Below, one piece after another: positions 24,849-34,002 of a DNA stretch of 35,390 nt. Every line of letters begins with the position of its first letter. Position 1 is the first letter of the stretch. The position numbers were made by a program, and so were the translations under genes. The notes below the pieces were generated by a model. The model worked only from the letters and a program-made list of their open reading frames with translations, had not been told where the DNA came from and ran no database searches. The DNA is taken from NCBI GenBank assembly GCA_018699075.1, contig JABIPV010000321.1, positions 1 through 35,390 on the forward strand, written 5' to 3'. The stretch comes from Kordiimonadaceae bacterium (GTDB lineage Bacteria; Pseudomonadota; Alphaproteobacteria; Sphingomonadales; Emcibacteraceae).

Positions 24849-25631
24849 ATGACCGATCAATCATCCTATTTTCCGAAATTTTATATGACGGCCCCTTCCC
24901 CTTGTCCTTATTTAGAGGACAAGCACGAAAGAAAAGTCTTTACGGAACTCAAAGATGAAAAACTATCCTTTGATCGCAATGCAATTTTAGAACATTTTGG
25001 TTCCAGCGGACCGACTGATTATTCAATTAGATTAAATCACTCACTCACTTTAGTAGGCTTCAGAAGAAGCCAAGACATCGCTTACCGTCCCGCATGCGAA
25101 AATTGTCAAGAATGCAAATCGGTCCGCGTTCCCGTGGTATTATTTAATAGGACAAAAAGCCAAAACCGTATTTTCAATAAAAACCAAGACTTAATAATTG
25201 AAATTAAACCAAACATTGCCACCGAAGAACAATTTGAATTATTAAAAATATATATTGATGACCGGCATGATGACGGCGGCATGTCTTCGATTACAATGGA
25301 TGAATACAGAGATATGGTTGAAAGCAGTCTCATCAACACAAACATCATTGAATATAGGCAAGAAGACGGAAAATTAATAGCTGCGGCCCTCACCGATCAG
25401 ATGTCAGATTCGCTTTCAATGGTCTACAGCTTTTTTGATGTTTCAAAAAATATGAATAAACGCAGTCTGGGAGTATTTATGGTATTAAGCCATATAGAAC
25501 TCGCCATAGCGAAGGGTTTTGATCATGTATATTTGGGCTACTGGGTGAAAAACAGTCCTAAAATGAGCTATAAAGCCAATTTCAAACCGTTCGAGGTGTT
25601 GATTTCCGATGGCTGGAGTTTGATTAAATAA
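24849..25631 (+). CDS. bpt: Aspartate/glutamate leucyltransferase (Bpt/Ate family)
   Basis: Bpt transfers leucine (related Ate proteins arginine) from charged tRNA to proteins with N-terminal Asp or Glu, marking them for N-degron turnover. The 260-residue product begins MTDQSSYFPKFYMTAPSPCPYL, as family members do, so ATG 24849 is preferred over the GTG at 24834. The N-terminal domain has the cysteine set CPYL and CENCQECKSVRVPV. The C-terminal GNAT-like domain has YSFFDVS, KRSLGVFMVL and YLGYWVKNSPKMSYKANF. Which amino acid it transfers cannot be told from sequence. Confidence 0.93.
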   Translation: MTDQSSYFPKFYMTAPSPCPYLEDKHERKVFTELKDEKLSFDRNAILEHFGSSGPTDYSIRLNHSLTLVGFRRSQDIAYRPACENCQECKSVRVPVVLFNRTKSQNRIFNKNQDLIIEIKPNIATEEQFELLKIYIDDRHDDGGMSSITMDEYRDMVESSLINTNIIEYRQEDGKLIAAALTDQMSDSLSMVYSFFDVSKNMNKRSLGVFMVLSHIELAIAKGFDHVYLGYWVKNSPKMSYKANFKPFEVLISDGWSLIK

Positions 25632-25679
25632 CAGTGTGATTATTGCTAAATTATGACCCATTCAAAAATATAGTAATAA

Positions 25680-25708
25680 TTGAATTTTACAGTTAATCTG
25701 TTTATAAG
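25680..25708 (+). promoter_or_regulatory. Promoter of the first TRAP binding-protein gene
   Basis: TTGAAT (25680-25685), a 17-bp spacer and TATAAG (25703-25708) lie 42 bp before the ATG at 25751. The same hexamers with the same spacing occur before the second paralogue (27012-27040), which strengthens the call. Confidence 0.6.
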
Positions 25709-25750
25709 AAAAACAATACATATTCTTAATTAATAAATTAAGGCATATAC

Positions 25751-26902
25751 ATGAAACGTCGTTTATTTCTTAAAAAATCCGCCGCGGTTGGTGTTGGAAC
25801 ACTGGTTACAGGAGCGTGTAGTCAAAGCCCTGCAGACCCAAATTCGCGTTCTGAAAAAAGTGCAATAAACACTACTCAAACCCAGCGGTCAATTGAACTT
25901 AAAATGGTAACGGCGTGGGCTAAAAACTTCCCTGGTCTAGGAACACGTGCCGTTGAATTCGCAGATGACATTAACAAAGCCACAAATGGCCGGATCAAAA
26001 TCCGTGTATATGCTGCGGAAGAAATGGTTCCTGCTTTTCAAGCTTTCGATGCTGTATCACAAGGTAACGCAGACATCTATCACGGTGCAGATTACTTTTG
26101 GCAGGGCAAGCACCCAATGTTCAATTTTTTTGGCGCCGTTCCATTCGGACTAACAGCTACTGAAATGACACAATGGATTCAATTTGGTGGTGGTCAAGAA
26201 CTTTGGGACGAACTTTCTGCTAGGTTCAATATAAAACCCATGCTCTGTTGTGCAACTGGAATACAGATGGGTGGCTGGTTCAATAAAGAAATTAACTCTG
26301 TAGAAGACTTTCAGGGTCTTAAAATGCGCATTCCCGCTCTGGGTGGCGAAATACTGAAACGTCTTGGTGCGACACCCGTAACCCTTCCGGGTGGTGAAAT
26401 CTTCCTATCTCTTTCACAAGGTAACATTGATGCCACTGAATGGATTGGACCATGGAATGATCTTGCCTTTGGCTTCCAACAAATAGCGAAATACTACTAC
26501 ACATCCGCGTATCATGAGCCAAACACATCTGTTTGCGCTGGTTGGAACCTTGATATTTGGAACTCTTTAAGCGCTTCAGAACGCGTCATTATTGAGGCGC
26601 TAGCTGAAAAGCATTATGCACGTTCGCTTGCTGAATTTAATGCCCGTAATGCTGGCGCGCTTCGTACGCTGATCAAAGAACATGGTGTAGAAACGCGTCA
26701 ATTTTCTGCTGAAGTAATGAATGCACTTGCTGATATCGCAGGAGATGTTGTCGCCGATATCGGTAAAACTGATGAAATATCAATACGTATTTATAATAGC
26801 TATATGGCAACACTGGCTGTTGCAAAAGAATGGAGCGGCATCGCCGACGAGCCGTATATGGTAGCACGCCGTTTGTCGGATAAATTTGGTCAAGCTCTGT
26901 AA
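25751..26902 (+). CDS. TRAP transporter solute-binding protein, TakP-like, copy 1
   Basis: The 383-residue protein carries a twin-arginine signal (KRRLFLKK) and a lipobox-like GAC near residue 23, so it is probably exported folded by Tat and lipid-anchored. The DctP-type domain includes YYTSAYHEP, QMGGWFNKEINSVEDFQGLKMRI (shown in part) and GNIDATEWIGPWND, closely resembling TakP, the 2-oxoacid-binding protein of Rhodobacter. By analogy the ligand is a carboxylate; the exact one is unknown. It is about 80% identical by eye to the next gene. The TRAP membrane subunits follow the second copy. Confidence 0.93.
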   Translation: MKRRLFLKKSAAVGVGTLVTGACSQSPADPNSRSEKSAINTTQTQRSIELKMVTAWAKNFPGLGTRAVEFADDINKATNGRIKIRVYAAEEMVPAFQAFDAVSQGNADIYHGADYFWQGKHPMFNFFGAVPFGLTATEMTQWIQFGGGQELWDELSARFNIKPMLCCATGIQMGGWFNKEINSVEDFQGLKMRIPALGGEILKRLGATPVTLPGGEIFLSLSQGNIDATEWIGPWNDLAFGFQQIAKYYYTSAYHEPNTSVCAGWNLDIWNSLSASERVIIEALAEKHYARSLAEFNARNAGALRTLIKEHGVETRQFSAEVMNALADIAGDVVADIGKTDEISIRIYNSYMATLAVAKEWSGIADEPYMVARRLSDKFGQAL

Positions 26903-27011
26903 AAGTTAACTTAGTTCAATTGGTTTACAAATAAAATGTCATACTTTGGCAGTTCTTACATCAAAGTGTTGGGGTTGAATGAATTAAAATAACTTCCCAC
27001 CATAGTATTCA

Positions 27012-27040
27012 TTGAATTTTTCATTTGGCTTGTTTATAAG
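27012..27040 (+). promoter_or_regulatory. Promoter of the second TRAP binding-protein gene
   Basis: TTGAAT (27012-27017), a 17-bp spacer and TATAAG (27035-27040) lie 55 bp before the ATG at 27096. They repeat the arrangement upstream of the first copy exactly in hexamers and spacing. Confidence 0.6.
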
Positions 27041-27095
27041 TAAATGAAATCTTATAACAATAAAATATTTTCTACATCAAAATTAAGGCTTACAT

Positions 27096-28256
27096 ATGGA
27101 ACGTCGTACATTTCTTAAAAAATCCGCTACGGTGGGCGCGGGGACACTTGCAGCGGGAGCAGTAGCTGCATGTACTCAAAGCCCTGTAGACCCAAATTCT
27201 GGCTCTGTACAAAGTGCAGCTGGTGCTACCCAAGCCCAAAAGTCAATTGATCTTAAAATGGTTACGACGTGGCCAAAAAACTTTCCTGGGCTCGGCACAC
27301 GGGCTGTTGAATTTGCAGAAGACATTGATAAAGCCACAAACGGTCGTATCAAAATTCGTGTTTATGCTGCGGACGAAATGGTTCCAGCACTTCAAGCGTT
27401 TGATGCAGTATCACAAGGAAATGCCGATATTTACCATGGTCCAGATTATTACTGGCAAGGTAAACATCAGATGTTTAACTTCTTCGGCGCGGTGCCATTT
27501 GGCCTATCTGCTACTGAAATGACACAGTGGCTTCAATATGGCGGCGGTCAAGAACTTTGGGATGAACTCGCAGGCCGCTTCAATGTAAAACCGATGCTTT
27601 GCAATGCAACAGGAATGCAAATGGGTGGTTGGTTCAACAAAGAAATCAATAGTGTTGAAGACTTCCAGGGCTTAAAAATGCGCATTCCCGGTCTTGGCGG
27701 CGAAATCATTAAGCGCATGGGTGGCACACCTGTAACGCTTTCAGGCGGTGAAATTTTCTTGTCACTTTCACAAGGTAACATTGATGCCACAGAATGGATC
27801 GGTCCTTGGAATGACCTAGCCTTTGGTTTCCATCAAGTTGCGCAGTATTACTATACGTCTGCCTATCATGAACCAAGTGCATCTGTATGTGCTGGCTGGA
27901 ACCTTGATGTATGGAATTCACTCAGCGATTCTGAGCGTGTTATTATTGAAGCATTAGCTGAAAAACATTATGCGCGTTCGCTTGCTGAATTTAATGCACG
28001 TAACGCAAACGCCCTTCGTACTTTGATTAACGAACACGGTGTTCAAACTCGTCAGTTCCCACCTGAAGTTATGAAAGCACTTGCGGATGTAGCAGCGGAT
28101 GTGGCAGCGGACATTGGTAGAATTGATGATATTTCAACACGAATTTACAACAGTTATATGGAAACACTTTCTGTTGCGAAAGAATGGGGTGGCATTGCCG
28201 ATGAGCCATATATGGCTGCACGCCGTTTGTCAGATAAGTTTGGTCAAGACCTCTAA
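27096..28256 (+). CDS. TRAP transporter solute-binding protein, TakP-like, copy 2
   Basis: This 386-residue paralogue of the preceding gene also has a Tat motif (ERRTFLKK) and a lipobox (AVAAC). It keeps the TakP-like ligand-site region: GMQMGGWFNKEINS and GNIDATEWIGPW. Differences are scattered (for example FNVKPMLCNATG against FNIKPMLCCATG), including positions near the expected ligand pocket, so the two may bind different or differently abundant carboxylates. It is 54 bp upstream of the small membrane subunit and likely the main partner of the transporter. Confidence 0.94.
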   Translation: MERRTFLKKSATVGAGTLAAGAVAACTQSPVDPNSGSVQSAAGATQAQKSIDLKMVTTWPKNFPGLGTRAVEFAEDIDKATNGRIKIRVYAADEMVPALQAFDAVSQGNADIYHGPDYYWQGKHQMFNFFGAVPFGLSATEMTQWLQYGGGQELWDELAGRFNVKPMLCNATGMQMGGWFNKEINSVEDFQGLKMRIPGLGGEIIKRMGGTPVTLSGGEIFLSLSQGNIDATEWIGPWNDLAFGFHQVAQYYYTSAYHEPSASVCAGWNLDVWNSLSDSERVIIEALAEKHYARSLAEFNARNANALRTLINEHGVQTRQFPPEVMKALADVAADVAADIGRIDDISTRIYNSYMETLSVAKEWGGIADEPYMAARRLSDKFGQDL

Positions 28257-28310
28257 TCTCTTGAGCAAAAATATAAAAACTAGGACTAACAACTGGGAGC
28301 AATCAACCTT

Positions 28311-28853
28311 ATGGATGGAATTGCAAAATTAGCCCGCGGCATTGATGCCGTAAACGAGGTGATCGGTAAGATCACATCTTGGGCAACATTAACGCTGGTA
28401 CTCGTACAGTTTGCCATCGTGATGATGAACTATCTTTACAGTGAAGGCATTATCGCCGTACAGGAAAGCTTAACCTATATGCATTCACTGGTTTTTCTTG
28501 GCGCAGCAGGATACACTCTTTTACATAACGGCCATGTTCGCGTGGATATTTTCTATAGTAAAATGGATGAAAAGGGAAAAGCCTACATTAATTTAATTGG
28601 CTCTCTTATTGTTTTATTTCCGGTATTAATTTGTGTAGGAATATATGCGTGGCCTTTCGTAGGTCAATCATGGGACATACTAGAAGGATCAATTGAAACC
28701 AGCGGACTTCATATTGTTTATATCTTAAAATCTATGATTATATTGTTTGTTGGCAGTACATTAATTCAAGGTATTTCTGTCACGCTTCATTCCCTTCTAG
28801 TTATTATGGGATATGAACACCTCGTCGAAGAACCACTTGGGGAGGGCATCTAA
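28311..28853 (+). CDS. TRAP transporter small permease subunit (DctQ type)
   Basis: The 180-residue protein has four hydrophobic segments: about residues 20-42, 58-80 (SLVFLGAAGYTLL), 95-117 (GSLIVLFPVLICVGIYAW) and 138-165. GHVRVDIFYSKMDEK between the second and third is typical of DctQ. It pairs with the large subunit in a sodium-dependent TRAP transporter. Its stop codon overlaps the start of the large-subunit gene by one base (TAATG), so the two are coupled. Confidence 0.93.
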   Translation: MDGIAKLARGIDAVNEVIGKITSWATLTLVLVQFAIVMMNYLYSEGIIAVQESLTYMHSLVFLGAAGYTLLHNGHVRVDIFYSKMDEKGKAYINLIGSLIVLFPVLICVGIYAWPFVGQSWDILEGSIETSGLHIVYILKSMIILFVGSTLIQGISVTLHSLLVIMGYEHLVEEPLGEGI

Positions 28854-30499
28854 TGATTTTAGATTTATCACTTATCGGAATCCAAATTGATTTCGTAATT
28901 TTAGGCATAATGTTAAGCGAATTTTTTAACATGCCATTAGATGCGCTACTTTGCACAGTCATGTTTGTTTTGGCATGTGGCTCTCTACTACTAGGGTATC
29001 CGGTTGCCTTTACGCTTCCGGGTATATCACTTATGTTTGCTGGCCTTGGCTTTGCCATGGGGATCTTTGATTTTTCCATTATTGGCGGCGTACCGCAAAG
29101 AATATACGGCACCATGACGAATGTAGTGATGATGGCTGTTCCGCTATTTGTGTTTATGGGCGTGATGTTAGAGCGCTCACAAATCGCGGAAGACTTGCTA
29201 GATAGTATGGGTAAATTAATGGGGCGAATGAAAGGTGGTCTTGGCATTTCAGTAACCATCGTGGGCGCCCTTCTTGCAGCAAGTACCGGTATTGTTGGTG
29301 CTACTGTGGTGATTATGGGCCTAATGGCATTACCAACTATGCTTGACCGTGGATATAGTCCGGCTGTGGCTACGGGTGGCATTGCCGCTGCGGGCACACT
29401 CGGTCAGATTATCCCGCCTTCTATCGTTCTTGTATTACTCGGTGATCAGTTATCATCCGCTTGGCAATCATCACAACTGGCACTAGGTAACTTTTCCCCT
29501 ACGCCACTTTCTGTGGGTGATTTGTTTGCCGGTGCTTTGATCCCTGGTCTTGGACTGGTTTTACTGTACATTCTTTATCAGATTTTCGTTGCAATTCTTT
29601 TCCCAAGTTCTTGTCCTCCCGTTGTAGACAGTGATGAGAAAATTGACTGGAAACCAGTTCTCGCTGCTTTCCTTCCTCCAATTATTCTTGTCGTGGCGGT
29701 TCTAGGGTCAATCTTAGGCGGCATCGCAACGCCGACTGAAGCTGCGGCCCTTGGTGCCGTTGGTGCGATACTGATGGCTGGATATAAAGACGACAAATCA
29801 AAACCAATGCCTGTCATTTTTGCTGGTTCGTCAATTGTGCTGTTACTTTTACTAGGTGGTTTATTTGACCTTCGCATGGGTCGCGAAGAAATCTCAATTA
29901 TGGACTATATCGCCTTTTATGCTTCTATCCCGCTGCTGCTAGCAATGGTTTGGGGTATAGCAGATAGCTTTATGCGCGTTTATCGCAAGAAAGTCATTCA
30001 TGAAGTCATGCAAATGACTGCCAAAATCAGCTCAATGATCTTTATCATTATGGTTGGTGCTGCACTTTTCACTTTGATCTTCCTTGGATTTAATGGTGAT
30101 TTTTATATCACTGAATTCCTGACTAACTTGCCTGGAGGACGACTTGGAGCCTTCTTGTTAGTGATGGTCGTAATGTTTGTGCTTGGTTTCTTCCTCGACT
30201 TTATCCAAATTGTGTTTGTTGTTGTTCCAATAGTAGCACCTGTACTCTTTTTGATGGATATTAACCCAATCTGGCTTGGTGTGATGATGGCTATGAACCT
30301 ACAGACGTCGTTCTTAACACCACCATTTGGCTATGCACTATTCTATCTTCGTGGTGTTGCGCCTGAAGATAGAGTGAAAACCACCGATATTTATAAAGGG
30401 GTGCTACCGTATATTGTCATACAGCTGATCGCCTTGATCATCCTTTATAACTTCGAAGGATTGGTCACATGGTTACCGAGCATCATATTTGGTAAGTAA
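28853..30499 (+). CDS. TRAP transporter large permease subunit (DctM type), long form
   Basis: This is the transport subunit, with many membrane helices. At 548 residues it is about 100 longer than the common DctM. Family segments include VAFTLPGISLMFAGLG, VPLFVFMGVMLERS, GIVGATVVIMGLMALP, a GTLGQIIPPSIVLVLLGD helix-loop, and a C-terminal QTSFLTPPFGYALFYLRG. The extra length is mainly between about residues 305 and 385 (FAGSSIVLLLLLGGLFDLRMG and following), probably two additional helices. Such long forms go with TakP-type binding proteins. A strong terminator follows 16 bp after the stop. Confidence 0.94.
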   Translation: MILDLSLIGIQIDFVILGIMLSEFFNMPLDALLCTVMFVLACGSLLLGYPVAFTLPGISLMFAGLGFAMGIFDFSIIGGVPQRIYGTMTNVVMMAVPLFVFMGVMLERSQIAEDLLDSMGKLMGRMKGGLGISVTIVGALLAASTGIVGATVVIMGLMALPTMLDRGYSPAVATGGIAAAGTLGQIIPPSIVLVLLGDQLSSAWQSSQLALGNFSPTPLSVGDLFAGALIPGLGLVLLYILYQIFVAILFPSSCPPVVDSDEKIDWKPVLAAFLPPIILVVAVLGSILGGIATPTEAAALGAVGAILMAGYKDDKSKPMPVIFAGSSIVLLLLLGGLFDLRMGREEISIMDYIAFYASIPLLLAMVWGIADSFMRVYRKKVIHEVMQMTAKISSMIFIIMVGAALFTLIFLGFNGDFYITEFLTNLPGGRLGAFLLVMVVMFVLGFFLDFIQIVFVVVPIVAPVLFLMDINPIWLGVMMAMNLQTSFLTPPFGYALFYLRGVAPEDRVKTTDIYKGVLPYIVIQLIALIILYNFEGLVTWLPSIIFGK

Positions 30500-30515
30500 T
30501 TAAATATATTCCAAT

Positions 30516-30545
30516 AAAAAAGGAGGCTTGAAGCCTCCTTTTTTT
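30516..30545. terminator. Strong bidirectional intrinsic terminator
   Basis: AGGAGGC (30521-30527), loop TTGAA, GCCTCCT (30533-30539) form a GC-rich 7-bp stem flanked by A-run and T-run. It lies 16 bp after the TRAP large-subunit stop and 17 bp past the end of the convergent queF, so it can serve both. Confidence 0.93.
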
Positions 30546-30562
30546 GTATCTTTTTCATTTTT

Positions 30563-31027
30563 TTAACCACGTCCGCGATATGTGGGAACACCTTGATCAG
30601 GAATCCATACGCCTTTTGGTGGTTCACCTGTTTGATAAAAAACATCGATAGGAATACCGCCGCGAGGATACCAATAGCCACCGATCCGAAGCCATTTTGG
30701 ATTTATTTCTTTTACCAAACGTTCCGCTATGCCAACGGTGCAATCTTCGTGAAAGCCGGCATGATTTCGAAAAGAATGCATGTATAGTTTTAAAGATTTA
30801 CTTTCAACAAGATAATCACCTGGCACAAAATCAATCACGATATGGGCAAAATCAGGTTGACCGGTTACCGGACAAAGTGAGGTAAATTCAGGACATGTGA
30901 AGCGGACAAAATAATCCGATTTCGGTCTTGGGTTAGGCACTTTTTCTAGTACGGCTTCATCAGGACTATTTGCTTGCTCAGTGGCACCACCAAGCTGGGA
31001 AAGTCCTTCGTAAATTTCATTGGTCAT
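30563..31027 (-). CDS. queF: NADPH-dependent 7-cyano-7-deazaguanine reductase (short type)
   Basis: QueF reduces preQ0 to preQ1 in queuosine biosynthesis for tRNA modification. At 154 residues it is the short, single-domain form. The nucleophile Cys52 and Asp59 are in FTSLCPVTGQPDFAHI. The NADPH-binding signature is ESKSLKLYMHSFRNHAGFHED (in part), and the tail has a proline-rich extension. No other queuosine genes are in the window. It is divergent from sseA and has AGGACTTAA before its ATG. Confidence 0.96.
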   Translation of the reverse strand: MTNEIYEGLSQLGGATEQANSPDEAVLEKVPNPRPKSDYFVRFTCPEFTSLCPVTGQPDFAHIVIDFVPGDYLVESKSLKLYMHSFRNHAGFHEDCTVGIAERLVKEINPKWLRIGGYWYPRGGIPIDVFYQTGEPPKGVWIPDQGVPTYRGRG

Positions 31028-31181
31028 ATTTAAGTCCTGTATTTAATTTTCTCATTCTATAATCCAAAAATCATTAAATGTCATCATTGATATAAAAATG
31101 ATCAAAATCGCATAAGCCATATGTTGACGTGATAGAACATAAAAACTATCTTTACGACAAAGTAATTACAGGAATAAATAC

Positions 31182-32024
31182 ATGTTAGACGTATCATCAC
31201 TGGTATCTACTAAATGGCTTGCAAAAAATATAAGTGACCCAAACATACGTATATTTGACAGCTCATGGCATATGCCTGCCTCAGGTCGAAATGCAAAAGC
31301 TGAGTATGAAAAATCGCACATTCCAGGAGCATTGTTTTTTGATGTAGATGAAATTGCAGATACCGACAACCCGCTTCCCCATATGATGCCAATAGAGGAA
31401 AAAATGTCCAGCCGCCTAAGAAAGTTTGGCGTAAGCAAGAAGCAGCATATTATCATATATGATAATAGCAATGGCCTGTCCGCGGCACGTGGTTGGTACA
31501 TGTTTAAAACATTCGGTCATGAAAAAGTTTCTATTCTTGATGGTAGTCTTTCAAAATGGATCGATGAAGCTCACGAGGTAACGAGCTATATACCGTCTTA
31601 TTCAGAAAGTCATTATTCTGCCGTTAAAAATACTGGCGCGACCAGAACAGTTGAACAAGTAATTAAGAACATAGATACTAAAAAAGAACAAGTGGTTGAC
31701 GCTAGGTCAAATGGGCGCTTCTTAGGGATCGACCCTGAACCACGAGCCGAATTAAAATCTGGCCGTATTCCAGATAGTTTTAATGTCCCTTTTAATACGC
31801 TTATGAATGAAGATAAAACATTTAAATCGCCAGCAGAAATTAATAAACTATTCGAAGACAGCGGCGTTGATTTAAATAGCCCAATTATAACAAGTTGTGG
31901 CAGCGGAATGACTGCCTGTGTGCTTTTATTTGCCCTTCATCAAATTGGCCATAAGGATAACGCGCTTTATGATGGATCATGGACAGAATGGGGCGGACAT
32001 CCAGATACCCCAGTTATAAAATAA
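31182..32024 (+). CDS. sseA: 3-mercaptopyruvate sulfurtransferase (two rhodanese domains)
   Basis: The 280-residue protein has a structural N-terminal rhodanese domain (IRIFDSSWHMP, with SHIPGALFFDVDEIAD and AARGWYMFKTFGH) and a catalytic C-terminal one. The catalytic loop is CGSGMTA with Cys239. CGSG is the mercaptopyruvate-type loop, against CRKG-type in thiosulfate rhodaneses. It transfers sulfur from 3-mercaptopyruvate to thiol acceptors or cyanide. metC follows 11 bp later, so the two sulfur-metabolism genes are probably cotranscribed. Confidence 0.93.
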   Translation: MLDVSSLVSTKWLAKNISDPNIRIFDSSWHMPASGRNAKAEYEKSHIPGALFFDVDEIADTDNPLPHMMPIEEKMSSRLRKFGVSKKQHIIIYDNSNGLSAARGWYMFKTFGHEKVSILDGSLSKWIDEAHEVTSYIPSYSESHYSAVKNTGATRTVEQVIKNIDTKKEQVVDARSNGRFLGIDPEPRAELKSGRIPDSFNVPFNTLMNEDKTFKSPAEINKLFEDSGVDLNSPIITSCGSGMTACVLLFALHQIGHKDNALYDGSWTEWGGHPDTPVIK

Positions 32025-32035
32025 TTGAGAGTATA

Positions 32036-33208
32036 ATGAAAAAAGATACCAAAATAGTGCACGCAGGACGCAACAAGAAATATACAGGTCAAGCCGTTAA
32101 CGTGCCCGTATATCACGCTTCCACCATTTTGCACGACAGCGTCGCCCAGCTTAATGATTCCATTAAAAACATATCCAACAATTCAATGTTTTATGGCCGT
32201 CGCGGCACCCCTACTCATTTCGCTTTTCGTGATGCCATGGTTGAACTTGAAGGCGGTCATGGCTGTCTTGTATATCCATGTGGTCTTGCGGCTGTAAATG
32301 CCGCGCTGATGACCTTTTTAAGCAGTGGTGACCACCTGTTGATGGTAGATACGACATATGGACCGACAAGAAATCTCTGTAATCGTGTCTTAAAAAGAAT
32401 GGGTATTGAAACCACTTATTATGATCCTCTTATTGGTGCTGGTATAAAAGACCTGATCCAGGAAAATACCAAAGTCATTTTCACGGAATCACCCGGTTCA
32501 GTAACTATGGAAATTCAAGATATTCCTGCAATATCAAAAGTTGCTCATGAAAATGATATTATGGTGATGATCGATAACACATATGGCAACCTTATAAATT
32601 TTGACCCTTATGCCCACGGCGTTGACCTTTCAATTCAGGCGGCGACAAAATATATTGTTGGCCATTCGGACGCCATGCTCGGCACTATCACGACAACGGA
32701 AAAACATTGGAAGCGACTTTATGATCATAGTTACTTTATGGGCTATACCGCTGCGCCGGACGATATTAATCTTGCGATGCGGGGTATTCGCACTATTAAG
32801 CAACGCATCAAACAACATGAAGAAAGTGGCTTAAAAGTTGCCAAGTGGCTTAAGGAGCAAGACTGCGTTGATCTTGTCCTCCACCCGGCTTTTGAAGATT
32901 GCCCCGGCCATGAAATCTGGAAACGTGATTTTAACGGCTCAAACGGCTTATTTTCCTTTACCTTCAACACAGGGCATGACGCTGCTATTACCGCGTTACT
33001 GGATAATTTAAAGCTATTTAGAATGGGTTTCAGTTGGGGTGGCTTTGAAAGCCTCGCCATGAGTTTTTATAATCTTAAAAAAGAGCGCGATCTGCCCTTA
33101 TGGAATAATTATGGTCCCTTAGTTAGATTACATGTTGGCTTAGAAGACGCTGATGATTTAATTGATGATCTGGCCCAAGGCATTGAGCATTATAAAAAAG
33201 CGTTATAA
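32036..33208 (+). CDS. metC: Cystathionine beta-lyase
   Basis: This PLP enzyme cleaves cystathionine to homocysteine, pyruvate and ammonia in methionine synthesis. With the ATG at 32036 it has 390 residues; an in-frame upstream start at 31979 would overlap sseA and is unlikely. Family segments are FYGRRGTPTHFAFRDAM, GGHGCLVYPCGLAAVN, MIDNTYGNLINFDP and the PLP lysine in AATKYIVGHSDAMLG. The C-terminal GFSWGGFESLAM is typical of MetC. It ends 2 bp before the convergent znuB. Confidence 0.95.
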   Translation: MKKDTKIVHAGRNKKYTGQAVNVPVYHASTILHDSVAQLNDSIKNISNNSMFYGRRGTPTHFAFRDAMVELEGGHGCLVYPCGLAAVNAALMTFLSSGDHLLMVDTTYGPTRNLCNRVLKRMGIETTYYDPLIGAGIKDLIQENTKVIFTESPGSVTMEIQDIPAISKVAHENDIMVMIDNTYGNLINFDPYAHGVDLSIQAATKYIVGHSDAMLGTITTTEKHWKRLYDHSYFMGYTAAPDDINLAMRGIRTIKQRIKQHEESGLKVAKWLKEQDCVDLVLHPAFEDCPGHEIWKRDFNGSNGLFSFTFNTGHDAAITALLDNLKLFRMGFSWGGFESLAMSFYNLKKERDLPLWNNYGPLVRLHVGLEDADDLIDDLAQGIEHYKKAL

Positions 33209-33210
33209 TT

Positions 33211-34002
33211 TTAGCTGCGCAAGGCAGATGAAAACCGACCCAATAAAAACAGCACTGTTGCACATAATACAATGGCGGGACCCGTCGGAACATCCCATTG
33301 ACTGGACACGCCAACACCTGCAAGCACCGATAATATTCCTCCGCAAGAAGATATAATAATCATTTGCAGCGGTGTATTTGATATGGTTCTTGCCGCAGCA
33401 GCAGGAATAATCATTAGTGCGGTTATCAATAAAACGCCAATCACTTTAAGCGCGACCGCCACTAAAAATGCAATTAACAACATATATAAAACCTTAATTG
33501 TGCTGACTTTAATACCTTCTACCTGTGCGAGGTCTTCATGCACCGTAAGGGAAAGAAGTGGTCTCCAAATAAAAAATAGACAAATGGCCGAAAAAGCGGA
33601 AACAGCACCGATGGTATAAATATCGGTCATGCCAATGGCGAGAATATTCCCGACCAGATAAGCCATCATATCTTGGCGGAAATGATCCATCATGGATATA
33701 ATAATCATACCAATGGATAAAGCACTATGGGCCAAAATTCCCAGCAATGTATCCGATGAAAAACGTTTATCCCGTTGAAGAAAAAGAAGAAACATCGCCA
33801 CCGACGAACAAGTGATAATCATGATAATCGGATTTTCACTATCAAATGCTATACCAAGGGCAACCCCCATTAGCGCGGAATGGGCAACCGTATCACCAAA
33901 ATACGCCATCTTACGCCATACCATAAAGCAGCCAAGCGGGCCCGCGATCGCCGCAACAAGCACACCGGCGATTATGGCATTGATAATAAATTCATCAATC
34001 AT
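33211..34002 (-). CDS. znuB: Zinc ABC transporter permease
   Basis: ZnuB is the membrane channel of high-affinity zinc uptake. The 263-residue protein begins MIDEFIINAIIAGVLVAAIAG (in part) and contains several helices. WRKMAYFGDTVAHSALMGVALG and EGIKVSTIKVLYMLLIA are typical, as is ALMIIPAAAARTIS. ATG 34002 overlaps the znuC end by 8 bases and fits the family. Upstream ATGs to 34062 lie within the znuC His-rich tail and are unlikely. No periplasmic zinc-binding gene (znuA) is in the window. Confidence 0.93.
   Translation of the reverse strand: MIDEFIINAIIAGVLVAAIAGPLGCFMVWRKMAYFGDTVAHSALMGVALGIAFDSENPIIMIITCSSVAMFLLFLQRDKRFSSDTLLGILAHSALSIGMIIISMMDHFRQDMMAYLVGNILAIGMTDIYTIGAVSAFSAICLFFIWRPLLSLTVHEDLAQVEGIKVSTIKVLYMLLIAFLVAVALKVIGVLLITALMIIPAAAARTISNTPLQMIIISSCGGILSVLAGVGVSSQWDVPTGPAIVLCATVLFLLGRFSSALRS

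Noticed and set aside
28804..29397. Antisense frame of 197 codons opposite the TRAP subunit genes
   Set aside because: It is rich in Pro/Thr/Ile with no domain. It covers conserved DctQ/DctM coding sequence on the plus strand.
31028..31181. PreQ1 riboswitch upstream of queF
   Set aside because: The short gap shows no recognisable preQ1 aptamer core on the minus strand. It looks like ordinary AT-rich divergent promoter DNA.
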